A stretch of DNA of 21,117 bases from Endotrypanum monterogeii (GCA_000333855.2 CM007338.1:683287-704403), one strand, 5' to 3'; shown: positions 1 through 9,704, counted from the first letter of the stretch. Made by a program: numbers and translations. Notes: generated by a model not told the origin, from the letters alone.

Positions 1-1
1 C

Positions 2-79
2 CTTGAGGGTGGATGCGCTGCTCCCAAGGGTGTGCTGCAGGTGCTGACGAAGGTGACCTCCTCATGTGAGTCTTTCTAA
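2..79 (+). CDS. Probable C-terminal end of an upstream gene (partial)
   Basis: Reading from base 2, an open frame of 25 codons runs to a TAA at 77-79 and encodes a tail ending in SSCESF. The codons up to about base 61 are mostly G/C-ending and the base composition resembles the other coding regions, whereas the sequence after base 80 turns into the T-rich and G-rich low-complexity DNA typical of the spacers here. Strand agrees with all other genes. The fragment is far too short to assign a family, and the frame starting at base 3 is also open for 14 codons, so the frame choice is tentative. Confidence 0.4.
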   Translation, partial: LEGGCAAPKGVLQVLTKVTSSCESF

Positions 80-1026
80 GAATTGTATTCTTGGCTGTGC
101 GCCTCTCGGGTAGCTCATTTTGATTTTCCAAAGCTCCCTTCTACAGAGCGGCACGGGTGCAGCAGAGAGAGAGAGAGAGCGGAGACACGACAGAGTCCTC
201 AACACGCATATTCGTGCGCTCTTCGCTCTTCGTGTTTTCAGTGTGTTGCTGTGGTGAACGTGTGTATCCTCTTCGGTGACGATTTCAGGGGTCTCCGATG
301 TGTGTGTGTGTGTGGGAGAGGGGGAGGGAGGGAGGGGGGGGGACAGTGCCGGGAGAGACCCGCTACAGATTCCATGCGCTTTTGGCGGTTTGTGCGCCAC
401 TCCCCCCCCCTCCTCCTTCTCTCTCTGTTCAGTGTGCTGCGCTGTGGTTCACCGACACGTCTCCTTCACTATGGTGGGTTTTGCACTTCTCTCTCCCCCT
501 TTTTTATCCAGCACCAGCTGCTACACACAGCTTCGGGATAACTCGTAAAATACGAGAAGCACCGCTTAAATCTACACGCTGAGCCTACCCATCCGCAGAC
601 GATGTTATAGATAGCGACCACATACATAGCAGTGCTCGATATTCAGTTTTTTTTTGTTTGCAACGTTTCCATACACTCACGACATTCTAATTGTGTCAAA
701 GGTAGAATCGATTCCGGCTTGTGCCTTATATATATAGATATAGATATCTTGTTGCTTTCTGTGCCACACTGTAGGAGTGGCGTAGATGAATGGTACACCG
801 CCCTATTATGTCTTGGAATCTTGTTCTGGAAGTCACCTCCACAGCCGCACCTCTACCGCGTCTGTAGACCCGGTGCCCAACGCAGGGTCTGCTTTGCTCG
901 CCCTGTCCCTCGGTGTCGGTGTCTGCACTCTCTAATCCGACTGCCTTCCTGGTCGTTTTGTCCAACTAAGATATTCATTAGAGAGGGCGAATCAAACTGG
1001 AGAAAAAAAGATTTGAACAGGAGTTC
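80..1026. other. Spacer before the kinesin gene
   Basis: No convincing gene. It holds a purine-rich GAGA stretch near 167-180, a (TG)n run at about 299-314 followed by a G-rich tract to about 342, poly-C and poly-T runs at 404-412, 499-504 and 646-655, and a short TATATAGATATAGATAT stretch near 727-747. Open frames in it are rich in repeats and low-complexity residues and look like noise. It should contain the 3' UTR of the upstream gene and the 5' UTR of the kinesin. Confidence 0.7.
921..970 (+). promoter_or_regulatory. Putative trans-splice acceptor for the kinesin gene
   Basis: A pyrimidine-rich tract (about 921-963) ends at the first AG, at 969-970, 56 bases before the kinesin ATG. This is the arrangement expected for spliced-leader addition in trypanosomatids. 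The exact AG used is inferred; another AG follows at about 980. Confidence 0.45.
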
Positions 1027-3387
1027 ATGAGTCAACGACGCGTCAGGGTGGCGGTGCGCGTGCGACCGGACGCCGACTCGTGCCTTCCCTCGTGTGTCAC
1101 CCTCAACAATGCAACGCGCCATATAAGCGTCCAGGAGGGCACCGGTGCACATGCGCTGGCTGGTAGGCGCTCCTACAAGGAAGACCTCGTTTTCGGCGAG
1201 CATGTAACCAACCAAGCTGTGTTCAAGGAGCTGGTCTTGGACAGTATGCGCGCTGCTAACCCCGAGCACCCCGACACGCTATGTTTCCTTGCATACGGCC
1301 ACACAAGCAGCGGCAAGACCTATTCGATCGCGGGCAGTGAGGATGAGCTCGGCATCCTCGCGCTGTGCGTCGAGGAGCTGCTTCGGGATGAGGGTGCCGT
1401 GGAGGTGGCAATGTTAGAGGTGTATCTGGAGTCTGTACACGACCTCCTGGCGAAAGGGGAGCCGCGGCACATCCGCCGCCGCCAAGGTCCAAACGGACCT
1501 GTGGTTGTTGTGCAGGGGCTCACGACCTGTACCCTCACATCTTTAGAGCAGTGGCACGCGGTATCCGCGTACGGCATGTCGTCACGCCGCACTGCCCCAA
1601 CAGAGCGCAATGCTCGTAGCAGCCGCAGCCACGCCATTTTCACTATCAAAAGCCGCGGAGTGCGTCTCTGCTTCGTCGATTTGGCCGGCAGTGAGCGGCA
1701 GACCGTGTTCTCCTCCCAGCTAAACAAGGAGAGCATCAGCATCAACAAATCGCTCTCCCGCCTGGGCACCGTGCTGCAGGCGCTGAGCAACCAAAGAGTT
1801 GGCCGCGACGGGTCTCGCGCTTATGTCAACTTCCGAGACACTACCCTGACGGTACTCCTTCAGCGCTATTTGACTGGTGCGTCCATGACCACCTTCCTTG
1901 CCTGCGTGCATCCGAGCTCTGAGTACTATCTCGAGACTCTCAGCACCCTGCGCTACACACAACGTCTAAAGCGCATCTATACTCGCGTGACAAAGCCCGA
2001 TGATCATGAGTGGAGCGGAATGAAGACAAGCGAGCATGGTGTGCTCCTGGATGAACTAATGCGCCTACGTGAGCAAATAAAAGCGAAAGAGAGTACCTCA
2101 AAACTCACCGAAGCAGCCCATCAGCTTCGGATAACAGAGCTGGAGCGTGCGCTTGCAGAGCAGGCAGGTTCCTATTCTGCAACAGAGCGTACGTTAACGC
2201 CGTCTCCGCCGCCCATCCGAGACTTCTACAAAACCCGGGCGAGGCACACACGGCGTGTGGCAGGTTGGCTACTCAGCCGCGTTTTAGGGGAGCTGCCAAG
2301 TCTCAATGTCGGCTACGACACCTACTTCGACCCCTACTTCCCTCCCTCAATTCAGGTCATCGGCTACGTCTCGGCCATGGCGAGCCTGGTGCCCCGCAAT
2401 GCCACCGAGGAACCCCTCGCGTTTCTGGACGTTGGCGAATTGGCCATGGGCTTCTCCATGCTAGACGCTGGTGTCCCTCCTTTTGTTCGACTGCACAAGG
2501 CTGGCTGTCGTGACCCGACTAACTGGGAGGGGTATGAGTGGGATGAGGACAAGAACTTGGTCTATGTACTCGCCTTCTTTGAGTATCATCCCACGGCGAT
2601 GTCTCCAATGGCACTGGACGCTCCTGGCACAGAAGAAACCCTCTCATGCTGTGACGGTTTTTTGACGTCCGAGCCGCTGCTGCCTATAGCAACAGTGCTC
2701 TGCGTGGCATCGAGCGCTACTCGCAGCCTCAAAGAAGAAGTGTTGCAACGTCTTATAGGACTGCAGTCTGAGCAGCTCGAGGTGGTCGAAAGATCGTTCA
2801 ACACCGGGGCAAACGCTCTGTCGCTCTCATCATCGGTCTCCTCCTCCTCCTTCCAACAGAGCACAACAGAAGGCGCGAGCTCTATCGAGTCTTCTCCGGT
2901 GCTTGGTGTGGTTGAAGCAGGAAATCTTGATCACACCACAACTTCCCATATTGCTGCGGATGATCTTAGGCTTGGTTTAATGGCGGCGCGTCGCCAAGGG
3001 ACGGAAAGGTCTAGCACTGTCACCTCATCCAAAGGAGAGAGCGCTTACAGCACCAGCACCGACTGCGACTCGTGCGACGAGGTGCGCTTCGAACGCGTTG
3101 GCGTGACCAAGTTTTCCTCGAGACCTTCGATGATGCGAGTGGTTGTGCACACATCCGAGGAGCCGACCACTTCCGAGGATAACGGTACTGGGGTGGTATC
3201 GCCTGCGCAGCGTTCTTTTCACCCACATAGGCTCTCATCTTCGCTGCCGGCTTCCGGAGCTGTGCTCGCGGAATTCCAGCCGGTGAAGGTGCTGCCTCGC
3301 CCGCGCCCCACGAAGCAACGCCACAACAGGTTCGGAGAACACAAGGCTCTAAAGATGGAGTCATGTCAGGGGTGCAGTTCAATGTGA
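1027..3387 (+). CDS. Kinesin with N-terminal motor domain
   Basis: Microtubule motor ATPase. The motor fills about residues 5-320: it opens with RVRVAVRVRP, has the P-loop GHTSSGKT at 91-98, switch I NARSSRSH at 195-202, switch II DLAGSE at 218-223, the INKSLSRLG helix at 239-247 and the closing ETLSTLRY at 303-310. All nucleotide-binding motifs look intact, so it should be active. A short predicted coiled coil follows (about 338-380, ELMRLREQ... ELERALAEQ), allowing dimerisation. Residues about 395-530 form a compact, aromatic-rich region that I do not recognise, and the rest (about 560-780) is serine-rich and probably disordered. The N-terminal motor suggests plus-end movement, but the subfamily cannot be set; trypanosomatids carry many divergent kinesins. 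The ATG is the first after the predicted splice site. The reading frame stops at 3387, but coding-like sequence continues in the next frame to 3628, so the C-terminus may be truncated by a frameshift. Confidence 0.95.
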   Translation: MSQRRVRVAVRVRPDADSCLPSCVTLNNATRHISVQEGTGAHALAGRRSYKEDLVFGEHVTNQAVFKELVLDSMRAANPEHPDTLCFLAYGHTSSGKTYSIAGSEDELGILALCVEELLRDEGAVEVAMLEVYLESVHDLLAKGEPRHIRRRQGPNGPVVVVQGLTTCTLTSLEQWHAVSAYGMSSRRTAPTERNARSSRSHAIFTIKSRGVRLCFVDLAGSERQTVFSSQLNKESISINKSLSRLGTVLQALSNQRVGRDGSRAYVNFRDTTLTVLLQRYLTGASMTTFLACVHPSSEYYLETLSTLRYTQRLKRIYTRVTKPDDHEWSGMKTSEHGVLLDELMRLREQIKAKESTSKLTEAAHQLRITELERALAEQAGSYSATERTLTPSPPPIRDFYKTRARHTRRVAGWLLSRVLGELPSLNVGYDTYFDPYFPPSIQVIGYVSAMASLVPRNATEEPLAFLDVGELAMGFSMLDAGVPPFVRLHKAGCRDPTNWEGYEWDEDKNLVYVLAFFEYHPTAMSPMALDAPGTEETLSCCDGFLTSEPLLPIATVLCVASSATRSLKEEVLQRLIGLQSEQLEVVERSFNTGANALSLSSSVSSSSFQQSTTEGASSIESSPVLGVVEAGNLDHTTTSHIAADDLRLGLMAARRQGTERSSTVTSSKGESAYSTSTDCDSCDEVRFERVGVTKFSSRPSMMRVVVHTSEEPTTSEDNGTGVVSPAQRSFHPHRLSSSLPASGAVLAEFQPVKVLPRPRPTKQRHNRFGEHKALKMESCQGCSSM

Positions 3388-3628
3388 TGACATCAGTGAC
3401 ACCGGTGAGGTGTATGCACATCCGCCGGGTCATCCTCCCACGTGCGCCATCGTTTACCCGTACTCTCATACGTCTTTCCGCTCCACTGTTCGGTCGTATG
3501 TGCCGGACGACGATGCGCGCCTTGTGTCGACTCGGAAGCGTAGGTGGTCCTACAGTGCCATGTTGAAAACAGTCAAAACCTCTTCCTTTCGCTGCAACGT
3601 CTTTCTTCGTGTGCTTGGACACGGCTAG
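3353..3628 (+). pseudogene. Out-of-frame probable continuation of the kinesin C-terminus
   Basis: Directly after the kinesin stop, the +1 frame is open from 3353 to a TAG at 3626-3628. Its translation (CDDISDTGEVYAHPPG, then SYVPDDDARLVSTRKRRW, ending VFLRVLGHG) has a normal amino-acid mix and roughly 58 percent G/C third positions from base 3410 on, unlike the low-complexity spacers. No good ATG starts it. The two frames overlap between 3353 and 3387, and a GGGG run at 3369-3372 lies in the overlap; one base fewer there would join the frames and add about 80 residues. It may be a real mutation, an assembly error, or chance coding-like sequence. Confidence 0.5.
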
Positions 3629-3796
3629 GTGCTATGATATGAGCGAACGATGAACTCAGAGAGGGGAGTAGGGAGAGGGTGCGTGTCGTAACATGAAGTA
3701 CCGCGGGAGAAACAAATACACACATAGAAGAGAATAATGTTGTGCTCTTTTGTGCAGAGTTGCAAGGAGGAAGGTATGCCTCTACCCTCCTCTTTT

Positions 3797-3841
3797 CACA
3801 CACACACACACACACACACACATGTATATATATATATATAT
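3797..3841. repeat. (CA)n-(TA)n compound microsatellite
   Basis: About 12 CA units (3797-3821) run through CATG into about 8 TA units (to 3841). Simple repeats of this sort are common in trypanosomatid intergenic DNA. Confidence 0.9.
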
Positions 3842-4031
3842 TCAAGGGAGGGATGCGCCGGAGCACAGCATATACTGCAATGACACCTCACCACCAAAAC
3901 GAAGCAGCACCGATATACGCGATGTTGCCAATATTCTCTCACAAGTGCTGACGTCTATGGATGCCCTTACTGCCAAGAGGTCTATGCCACTGCCACTCTC
4001 GATAATTACCCCCCCTCTCTTTCTTTCTCTC

Positions 4032-4038
4032 TATACAT

Positions 4039-4084
<46 letters not shown>
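4032..4084. repeat. (TA)n microsatellite
   Basis: Alternating TA interrupted by three C bases in the first 20 positions, then about 17 uninterrupted units. It lies immediately upstream of the pyrimidine tract that probably directs NOC2 trans-splicing. Confidence 0.9.
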
Positions 4085-4087
<3 letters not shown>

Positions 4088-4109
4088 TTTTTTAAATATC
4101 TCGTGCTAC

Positions 4110-4164
4110 ACCACTACCACCCCTCCCTTCTCTCTTCCTTTTTTCTTAACATTTCCCCTACCAG
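4110..4164 (+). promoter_or_regulatory. Putative trans-splice acceptor for NOC2
   Basis: A strong C/T tract (about 4110-4147, and again to 4162) ends in CCAG with the AG at 4163-4164. This would give a 5' UTR of about 100 bases, including a poly-C/CA/poly-A/CCCAAA-type A/C-rich leader. The AG chosen is inferred. Confidence 0.55.
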
Positions 4165-4264
4165 TTGTTGTTTTCTGTCGATATCGACTGATATCCCCCC
4201 CCCCCTCCACACACACACAAAAAAAAAAACCCAAACCCAAACCCAAGAGAGACAGTTTGTAGCC

Positions 4265-6217
4265 ATGGCTGTCACGAAGGAGAAGAAGTCCTTTAAGAAG
4301 TTCGCCAAAAAGCATTTGGCGGGTGTCATTGAGACCCGCCGCAAAACTGCCAAGTCTAAAAAAGAAAAACTCGAACGACTAGAGAAGAAAAAAGTGCGGG
4401 CAGCAAAATGTGCGGCCAAAGAAGAGAAGGAGCACATGGATCAGCTAGAGCGGCTGAAGGACACCGACCCTGAGTTCTACTCTTATCTTGAGGAAGAAGA
4501 CCCAACGTTGCTGCAATTCGGGAAGGGGGATATCGACGTGGTGGAGGATGGAGAGGGCAGCGACGCGGAGACAGAGGTGGATGAGGAGGAGGACCGTGCT
4601 GACGAAGGCGACCAGAATTCGGAGGGGGAGAGTGGAGATGAAGAAGAGGGTAGCAAGACTGCGGCATCTCGTCGCGGCCGTGTCACGCGCGAGGAGCTGA
4701 CGCAGTTGACAAGCGCCGGCGGCGCTGTGGAGTTGTGCGTTGACGTCTTTGTTTCGGCTGTTCGGGAGCTTGGTTATCAGGTGAAAGAGAACCCCCGACC
4801 GCAGTCTACCCGAAAGTTTGAGGAGCCCTCGCTCGTGAAGGAGGCACTGGTTTCCGTGGCCCAGCATGTTGGGAAGCAGTTGAGCACTCTCATCACCGGC
4901 AAAGGATCTTTCAAGTCGCACAAGACGCGCATGGTGGTGAAGCGTCTACTCATGGCGCTTTCTTCTGTGATTGGCGAGGACCAGAGTGACCCCGTCCTCT
5001 CCTCGAGTCTCCTTCATGCGATTGTACCGTTTGTCCCGCTGCTTCACTACGTACGTGGCGTAACCAAAGCGGTGCTGAAGGCATCCCTGAATCTATGCGC
5101 CGCTGCCGAAGAATCTGTGCGCGTCGCGGCGTACATGGTGGTGCGCTCTGTTGCCACCCGGGCAGCGGGTACGCGTTCCATGTACCAGTCTACCGCCTTC
5201 AAAGGTATTTTCCTCACACTTATTCGCACTGCTCATCAGTATAACATCCACAACCAGGCCACTGTGGCCTTTCTCATGAACTGTGTCATCGACCTCTACG
5301 GCACAGATATGGAGGCAGCATACCAGCACGCCTTTGTGTATCTACGTCAGCTGGCCATCTACTTACGTGCAGCGTTGCAGCAGCAGACACAGAGCAACGT
5401 TCGCGCGGTTGTCAACTGGCAGTACCTCAATGCGCTTCGCACATGGGGGGCGGTTGTTTCGACCTACGCCGAACCCAATCAGCTAGGTCCGCTTATTCAC
5501 CCCGTCGTCCAGATTGCTACTTCGTTGATGGACCTCTTCTCCTCACCACGCATGTTTCCGATGCATCTCCAGATCATTGAAGTGCTGAACCATATCTCTA
5601 GCCGTGCCGATGGGCTCTACATCCCTGTCGCGCCGTACCTTCTGCGCATCCTCACCTCTCCGAGTGTCGCCATCTCGCACGCTCCGAACGGGGGCTCGTC
5701 GAGCACAGAAAAGGTCGATCTTCTTTTCACCATCCGCGTGAAGAAATCTCAGGCCCGCAGCAGTCTTTACCACCGAGATATTTGGAACGAGAGTCTATAC
5801 CTCCTCACCGAGCACCTCGCCACGCACAGTCATACCATAGGATTTCCCGAGTCGTTCTGGGCGGTGGAAAGCACCCTGCGCAAGCTGAAGACGCAGGTGC
5901 GTGTTCCGATGGTACACACGTCTATAAGTAACCTCCTGCGCCACATTGTGACAACTGCGCAGAAGATCAAGGCAAAGCGTGAGCATGTCAACTTCGGCCC
6001 ATGCGACCTGGCCGCGGTAAAGCAGTTCGAGGATGAGCTCAAACAGCAAGGGAGCGCGCTCGCCTCGTACTACCGAACCATGAGGCAGCAGCGTATTGAG
6101 AGCTTTACCTTTAAACACAAGGATGCTTCGCGTGAGCGTGTGACGCTGGAATCTGCGGTAAGAAAACGTCAAACCAGTGGCAAGCGCAGTCGTGCTCAGG
6201 CGATTGACCATGCGTAG
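4265..6217 (+). CDS. NOC2: NOC2 homologue, nucleolar 60S ribosome assembly factor
   Basis: NOC2 pairs with NOC1 and then NOC3 on pre-60S particles in the nucleolus and nucleoplasm and is needed for large-subunit maturation and export. The 650-residue protein, near the usual family length, starts with a very basic, lysine-rich segment (2-56, likely nucleolar targeting), then the family motif FYSYLEEEDPTLLQF at 71-85, then an acidic stretch (about 96-128). The rest is helical and carries the NOC2 core, including AYQHAFVYLRQLAIYLRAAL, VVNWQYLNALRTWG, and the segment FPMHLQIIEVLNHIS leading to IPVAPYLLRIL, all matching the family pattern. The open frame extends 54 codons upstream, but that part encodes the pyrimidine tract and repeats and includes the predicted splice site, so I start at the ATG in GCCATGG, where the basic N-terminus begins. 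No breaks are seen. Confidence 0.93.
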   Translation: MAVTKEKKSFKKFAKKHLAGVIETRRKTAKSKKEKLERLEKKKVRAAKCAAKEEKEHMDQLERLKDTDPEFYSYLEEEDPTLLQFGKGDIDVVEDGEGSDAETEVDEEEDRADEGDQNSEGESGDEEEGSKTAASRRGRVTREELTQLTSAGGAVELCVDVFVSAVRELGYQVKENPRPQSTRKFEEPSLVKEALVSVAQHVGKQLSTLITGKGSFKSHKTRMVVKRLLMALSSVIGEDQSDPVLSSSLLHAIVPFVPLLHYVRGVTKAVLKASLNLCAAAEESVRVAAYMVVRSVATRAAGTRSMYQSTAFKGIFLTLIRTAHQYNIHNQATVAFLMNCVIDLYGTDMEAAYQHAFVYLRQLAIYLRAALQQQTQSNVRAVVNWQYLNALRTWGAVVSTYAEPNQLGPLIHPVVQIATSLMDLFSSPRMFPMHLQIIEVLNHISSRADGLYIPVAPYLLRILTSPSVAISHAPNGGSSSTEKVDLLFTIRVKKSQARSSLYHRDIWNESLYLLTEHLATHSHTIGFPESFWAVESTLRKLKTQVRVPMVHTSISNLLRHIVTTAQKIKAKREHVNFGPCDLAAVKQFEDELKQQGSALASYYRTMRQQRIESFTFKHKDASRERVTLESAVRKRQTSGKRSRAQAIDHA

Positions 6218-7744
6218 GATATACGGCGTGCGATGGGGCACTAACACACCCATAACATTCAACACAAACGTCTTGGGGCAGACGCGGTTCTCCGCTCGCC
6301 GCAGGGCAGAGTTGTTCGTCTGCCTTTTTTTCCCTTTCGCTTCGCTCCATGACTGCACAGTGACTCAATACGTATCACGGTGTCCTTGATCTATTTTCCC
6401 ATGGGCTGTAATGGTCGTGTTCAGGGGCTGGGTGCGTTAGCGCAGGTAGATAACAATATAACTCGACTAAAAAAAAGAATTTTGGCGCGCCTCTTCTTCT
6501 TCCTCCTCCGTGACCTTGCATGGCTTGTGAATAAAGGTATCTGTATGTGTGATGCTCTTTATTGGCATTGAAGACCATCTTGGTCACGGTCGTCTGTTTT
6601 TATCATCATTTATGAATGCCCCCCCCCCTGTTGTGTGACACTGTTCAGGGAGTGGTGGTGGCGTGGAACGCGTGCCCTCTAATGCTGTAAGCAAAAATAT
6701 CATGAATAACAAACAGAAGAGTTCGTTGAGAGAGGGAGGGAGGAGGCGAACTGCACAAGTTAACACGGTGCACCAGATACATTGAAATCAACTTCAACCA
6801 CGTTGCAGAGGAGTCTGACATTCGCCCACGGTAGCGTGAGTTGATTGGAACTACGGAGATGTGAGGCCCGTCACGACCTATAAACTATTCCGCGACGTGT
6901 TTCGATGTTGAGTTCCCCTTTCTCTGAATTCTTCCGGAAAGCAGTCTGGTAGCATACAGCAGATGCTTTCACATTTTTTTTTTTGTATGGAGACATGGAG
7001 CTGGTATAACCACCCTGTCGGATCATCCTCGATCCTCTCCATGTGCTCTCTTTTGTGTCGATTCCCCTGCGTGTATCACCTTTGCTCTTTCCTTGTTCTC
7101 TTTCCGGCACGCCACCTCTTCGACCTTGGTGACCACAATAACTCCATCGCTCAACGCACGTGCATCTTCTTCATTCTTTTCCGATACGTACGCTGAGGTG
7201 CGCTCACTTGCCACCGAGGCTTGATTTGCGTCGACGTCTCATGCTTTGTGGACCTGTGCACTCTTGTCTGTCTTCTCGGTGCTGTGGATCCTCCTGGTCT
7301 CTGTCAGCTTTGAACACTTCACATCTGCATAGGTCATATATATATTTTTCCATTACCCTCTGACGCATATCCTCTTTCCGCACGCTCCGCCGCTCTCGAT
7401 TCATGTGGTGCCTGGGAAATTCACTTCACTTAGGTTGTGATCTTGTCGATATTTCGCGGTGCTGTTTGTCTGCCCCCCCCCCCCCATCTTTGCTCTCGTT
7501 TCTTCACTGATTTGGGAATCTCTGGAGGATTTCGTGTGAATTGGGTATGCTGCCCGCTAGGAAGCGCCTCTGAAGCCTCAGTTTGTTCATTCCGCCTTGT
7601 AGGTGATCTTCTTGCTTCTTTTGTAGTTCCGTAGATCCGGCATAACGAGTGCTCTTCCTGTTGCTCTTATTTTTGATCGCTGTGCCGGTGGGGGCAAACC
7701 ACTTCTTTCCTCCTTAGGCGTATCGTCCAGGACAGTTGTCCCTC

Positions 7745-7779
7745 TTTTTTTTTTTGTGTGTGTGTGTGTGTGTGTGTGT
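7745..7779. repeat. Poly-T followed by (TG)n microsatellite
   Basis: Eleven T bases run into about 12 TG units. It lies within the pyrimidine-rich region upstream of the GOT1-like gene. Confidence 0.9.
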
Positions 7780-8100
7780 ATTTCTTTTTCACTGTTTGCT
7801 GTCTCGTCCTCGCGTCTTTTCTCGTGCGAAGAACAACGATTTTCACTCTGACTCGTCGTTCTTCCCGCGCATCCCAACCGTTTCAGCTTTCAGTTGTTGA
7901 GGTCCGGGTGCACTATAGCTGCGTTGTTTTGTGTCCGCCCTGGACGCTGCGTTTCTCGCCTGGTTGCCTCCCCCTCTTACTCTAAAAATTGTCGTTGTCC
8001 TGACCGCTGCCTTTGGATCACTGGAGACCAGTTGGGTGTCTTTTCCCGTTCCTCGACACCAAACCCGTTCGTTTGTCTGTCTGTCTGTGCGTCTGTCGCG

Positions 8101-8133
8101 CGTTCCCATTTTCCTTCCCCTGCGATCCATCAG
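8101..8133 (+). promoter_or_regulatory. Putative trans-splice acceptor for the GOT1-like gene
   Basis: The tract TTCCCATTTTCCTTCCCC (8103-8120) is followed by the first AG at 8132-8133, which would leave only 11 bases before the ATG. That is short for a trypanosomatid leader, so an AG further upstream (for example near 8030) may be used as well. Confidence 0.4.
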
Positions 8134-8144
8134 CTGTAACCATC

Positions 8145-8576
8145 ATGGATTCTCTCTACAACTGGAATGACTCGACGAAGATCGGTGTAGCCTTCACGGG
8201 CCTCGGCGTCTTCTTCAGCTTTATGGGTGTGATCATGTTGCTGGACAGCATTCTTCTTACCATGGGAAATATTTTGTTTGTGACGGGTGTGGCGATGGTG
8301 ATGGGACCAAAGCGATGCAAGACGTTCTTCATCGCGCGCCAGCGGGCATCGGCATGCTTTTTCGCGGGCATCTTGTTCATATTTTTCCGTTGGTGTTTCA
8401 TTGGTCTGTGTATTCAGGGCTTCGGCGCTCTGAATCTATTCGGCAACTTTTTTCCTACGATAGCGCGTGTGCTGGAGTCGACTCCCGTCATTGGCCCCGT
8501 ACTGTTGTCAGCTCCTGTCCAAAAACTGCTCTCTCTCGTGCACATGAACGACAGCCGTCACTCACGCAACGTGTAG
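8145..8576 (+). CDS. GOT1-like vesicle traffic membrane protein
   Basis: Members of the GOT1/SFT2 family are small four-helix membrane proteins of ER-Golgi vesicles that help COPII transport and Golgi fusion. The 143-residue product (typical family length about 140) begins with a short polar N-terminus carrying the family feature DSTKIGVAFTGLGVFF, and has four hydrophobic segments at about 12-34, 36-54, 67-86 and 90-112. The PKR segment after helix 2 and the FRWCFIGLCIQGFG stretch, which leads into a NLFGNFFPTI-type loop, match the family, and the tail after about 125 is short and polar. The ATG lies in CATCATGG after the pyrimidine tract; the open frame goes 44 codons further up, but that part is the T/C-rich leader. 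I see no break. Function is assigned by family resemblance only. Confidence 0.88.
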   Translation: MDSLYNWNDSTKIGVAFTGLGVFFSFMGVIMLLDSILLTMGNILFVTGVAMVMGPKRCKTFFIARQRASACFFAGILFIFFRWCFIGLCIQGFGALNLFGNFFPTIARVLESTPVIGPVLLSAPVQKLLSLVHMNDSRHSRNV

Positions 8577-9096
8577 AGGACAGGCGGGGAAGGGGTCGGG
8601 GGGGGGGCGGTTGCGATTCCCATCTCTCTGCGCTGTCGGTAGGCTGCCACATTGCTGTACTCACCTGATTTGGTAGCGAAAAGAGCGAGTGCAGTATTTC
8701 GGTGGTAGTGAGTGGCGACGACGCTGATGGGAGGACGTCCTAGTCATGGACTTGAAGGATTGTATAGCCATGTTCCGAGATTGGCGCATCACAGGAGCCT
8801 CGATGTGCTGTTGCATGGTGGTGAGCATTGCTGCCTGCCCTCACCGCGGCCCGGGGGTGTTGTTTCTGTTCGGTCGGTGTTTGCGTGCTCCTTTGAGCTT
8901 TTTCTTGAATGGGAGCGCGAGACCTGTCTAGGCGAGGACCCCACCGCCGCTCCTGTGTTCCGCGCTCGGGTGCGCAGCGCATGATCGGCGTGAGCTATGC
9001 GCTTTTCTGCTCCCGTTGCACTTGTCCACAGGCGTCTTCCTCTCGTCAAGGAATTCCCCCTTTTTTTTCCTCACTTGTGTTGGGCATGTCAAGGTT

Positions 9097-9156
9097 TCAC
9101 ACATACACACACACACACACACACAAACAAACAAGCAAAGGAAGGAAGGAAGGAAG
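9097..9156. repeat. (CA)n and (GGAA)n simple repeats
   Basis: About 12 CA units with one CATA interruption, then ACAAACAAACAAGCAAAG and four GGAA units. This is a 3' UTR or intergenic microsatellite. Confidence 0.9.
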
Positions 9157-9704
9157 GTTGAGGGGTGTGTCTGATTTCTATCATCACACATTTCGTACAC
9201 ACAACGCCACACAGCTCTCTCTCTCTCAACAAGGTCTGTTCCAGCACCGATTGCTCGACTCCGCTGAGGCACTCATTAATGATGGCGTGATGTGTCGGCT
9301 CCTCGCAGCGCCCACCTTCATCCCCAATCGCTCATCGAGCATATCACTTGAAGTCTTCTCTGCATATCGTGCAGCGACTGACAGAAAGATGAGTAGAGGG
9401 GGGTACGGAAGCGCCTAAAAAGAGCTCCTGTACTTGTTGCTTCCACTCAATTGCAGGTTGGCCACTGGTCCCTCTACCCTAAAAAAAAAACCTCAGCAGA
9501 AAGCCAGCTACATAGTAGATCATGGGATATTCCGTTTCACTTAATTATGGCTCTGCCCCATAACTTTCCACTCCGTCTTGTTGCCTCCCTCTTTTTTTTC
9601 GTAAGCTTCCTGCGCATTGCCTTCATCCGGCGTTTCTTTTCTCTGGAACCGTGTGCCATCCATCAACATCACCAAGAGAGAGAAGAAGGCTGCAGGGACG
9701 CAGT

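Larger units (their letters stand above)
3629..4264. other. Spacer between kinesin and NOC2
   Basis: No gene seen. It contains a (CA)n run joined to a (TA)n run at 3797-3841, a long (TA)n run at 4032-4084, pyrimidine tracts, a poly-C run at 4196-4205 and an A/C-rich leader just before the NOC2 start. Confidence 0.75.
6218..8144. other. Long spacer between NOC2 and GOT1-like genes
   Basis: About 1.9 kb without a convincing gene on either strand. It holds poly-C runs near 6620-6627 and 7473-7485, poly-T at 6976-6985, and a T-run joined to (TG)n at 7745-7779. From about 7040 on it is strongly T/C-rich, as expected for the region upstream of a splice acceptor. Short open frames here translate into Ser/Leu/Cys/Pro-rich noise. 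Confidence 0.7.

Noticed and set aside
3020..3622. 200-codon frame on the - strand
   Set aside because: It lies antisense to the kinesin tail and its probable continuation, where the + strand carries the gene-like signal; arginine-rich shadow frame.
4228..4246. CCCAAACCCAAACCCA repeat resembling a telomeric repeat
   Set aside because: Trypanosomatid telomeres are TTAGGG/CCCTAA; the unit here lacks the T, has only three copies and lies in a gene leader.
8909..9418. 169-codon frame on the + strand
   Set aside because: It includes translated (CA)n and (GGAA)n repeats and has no convincing start, although its last 60 codons look less biased.
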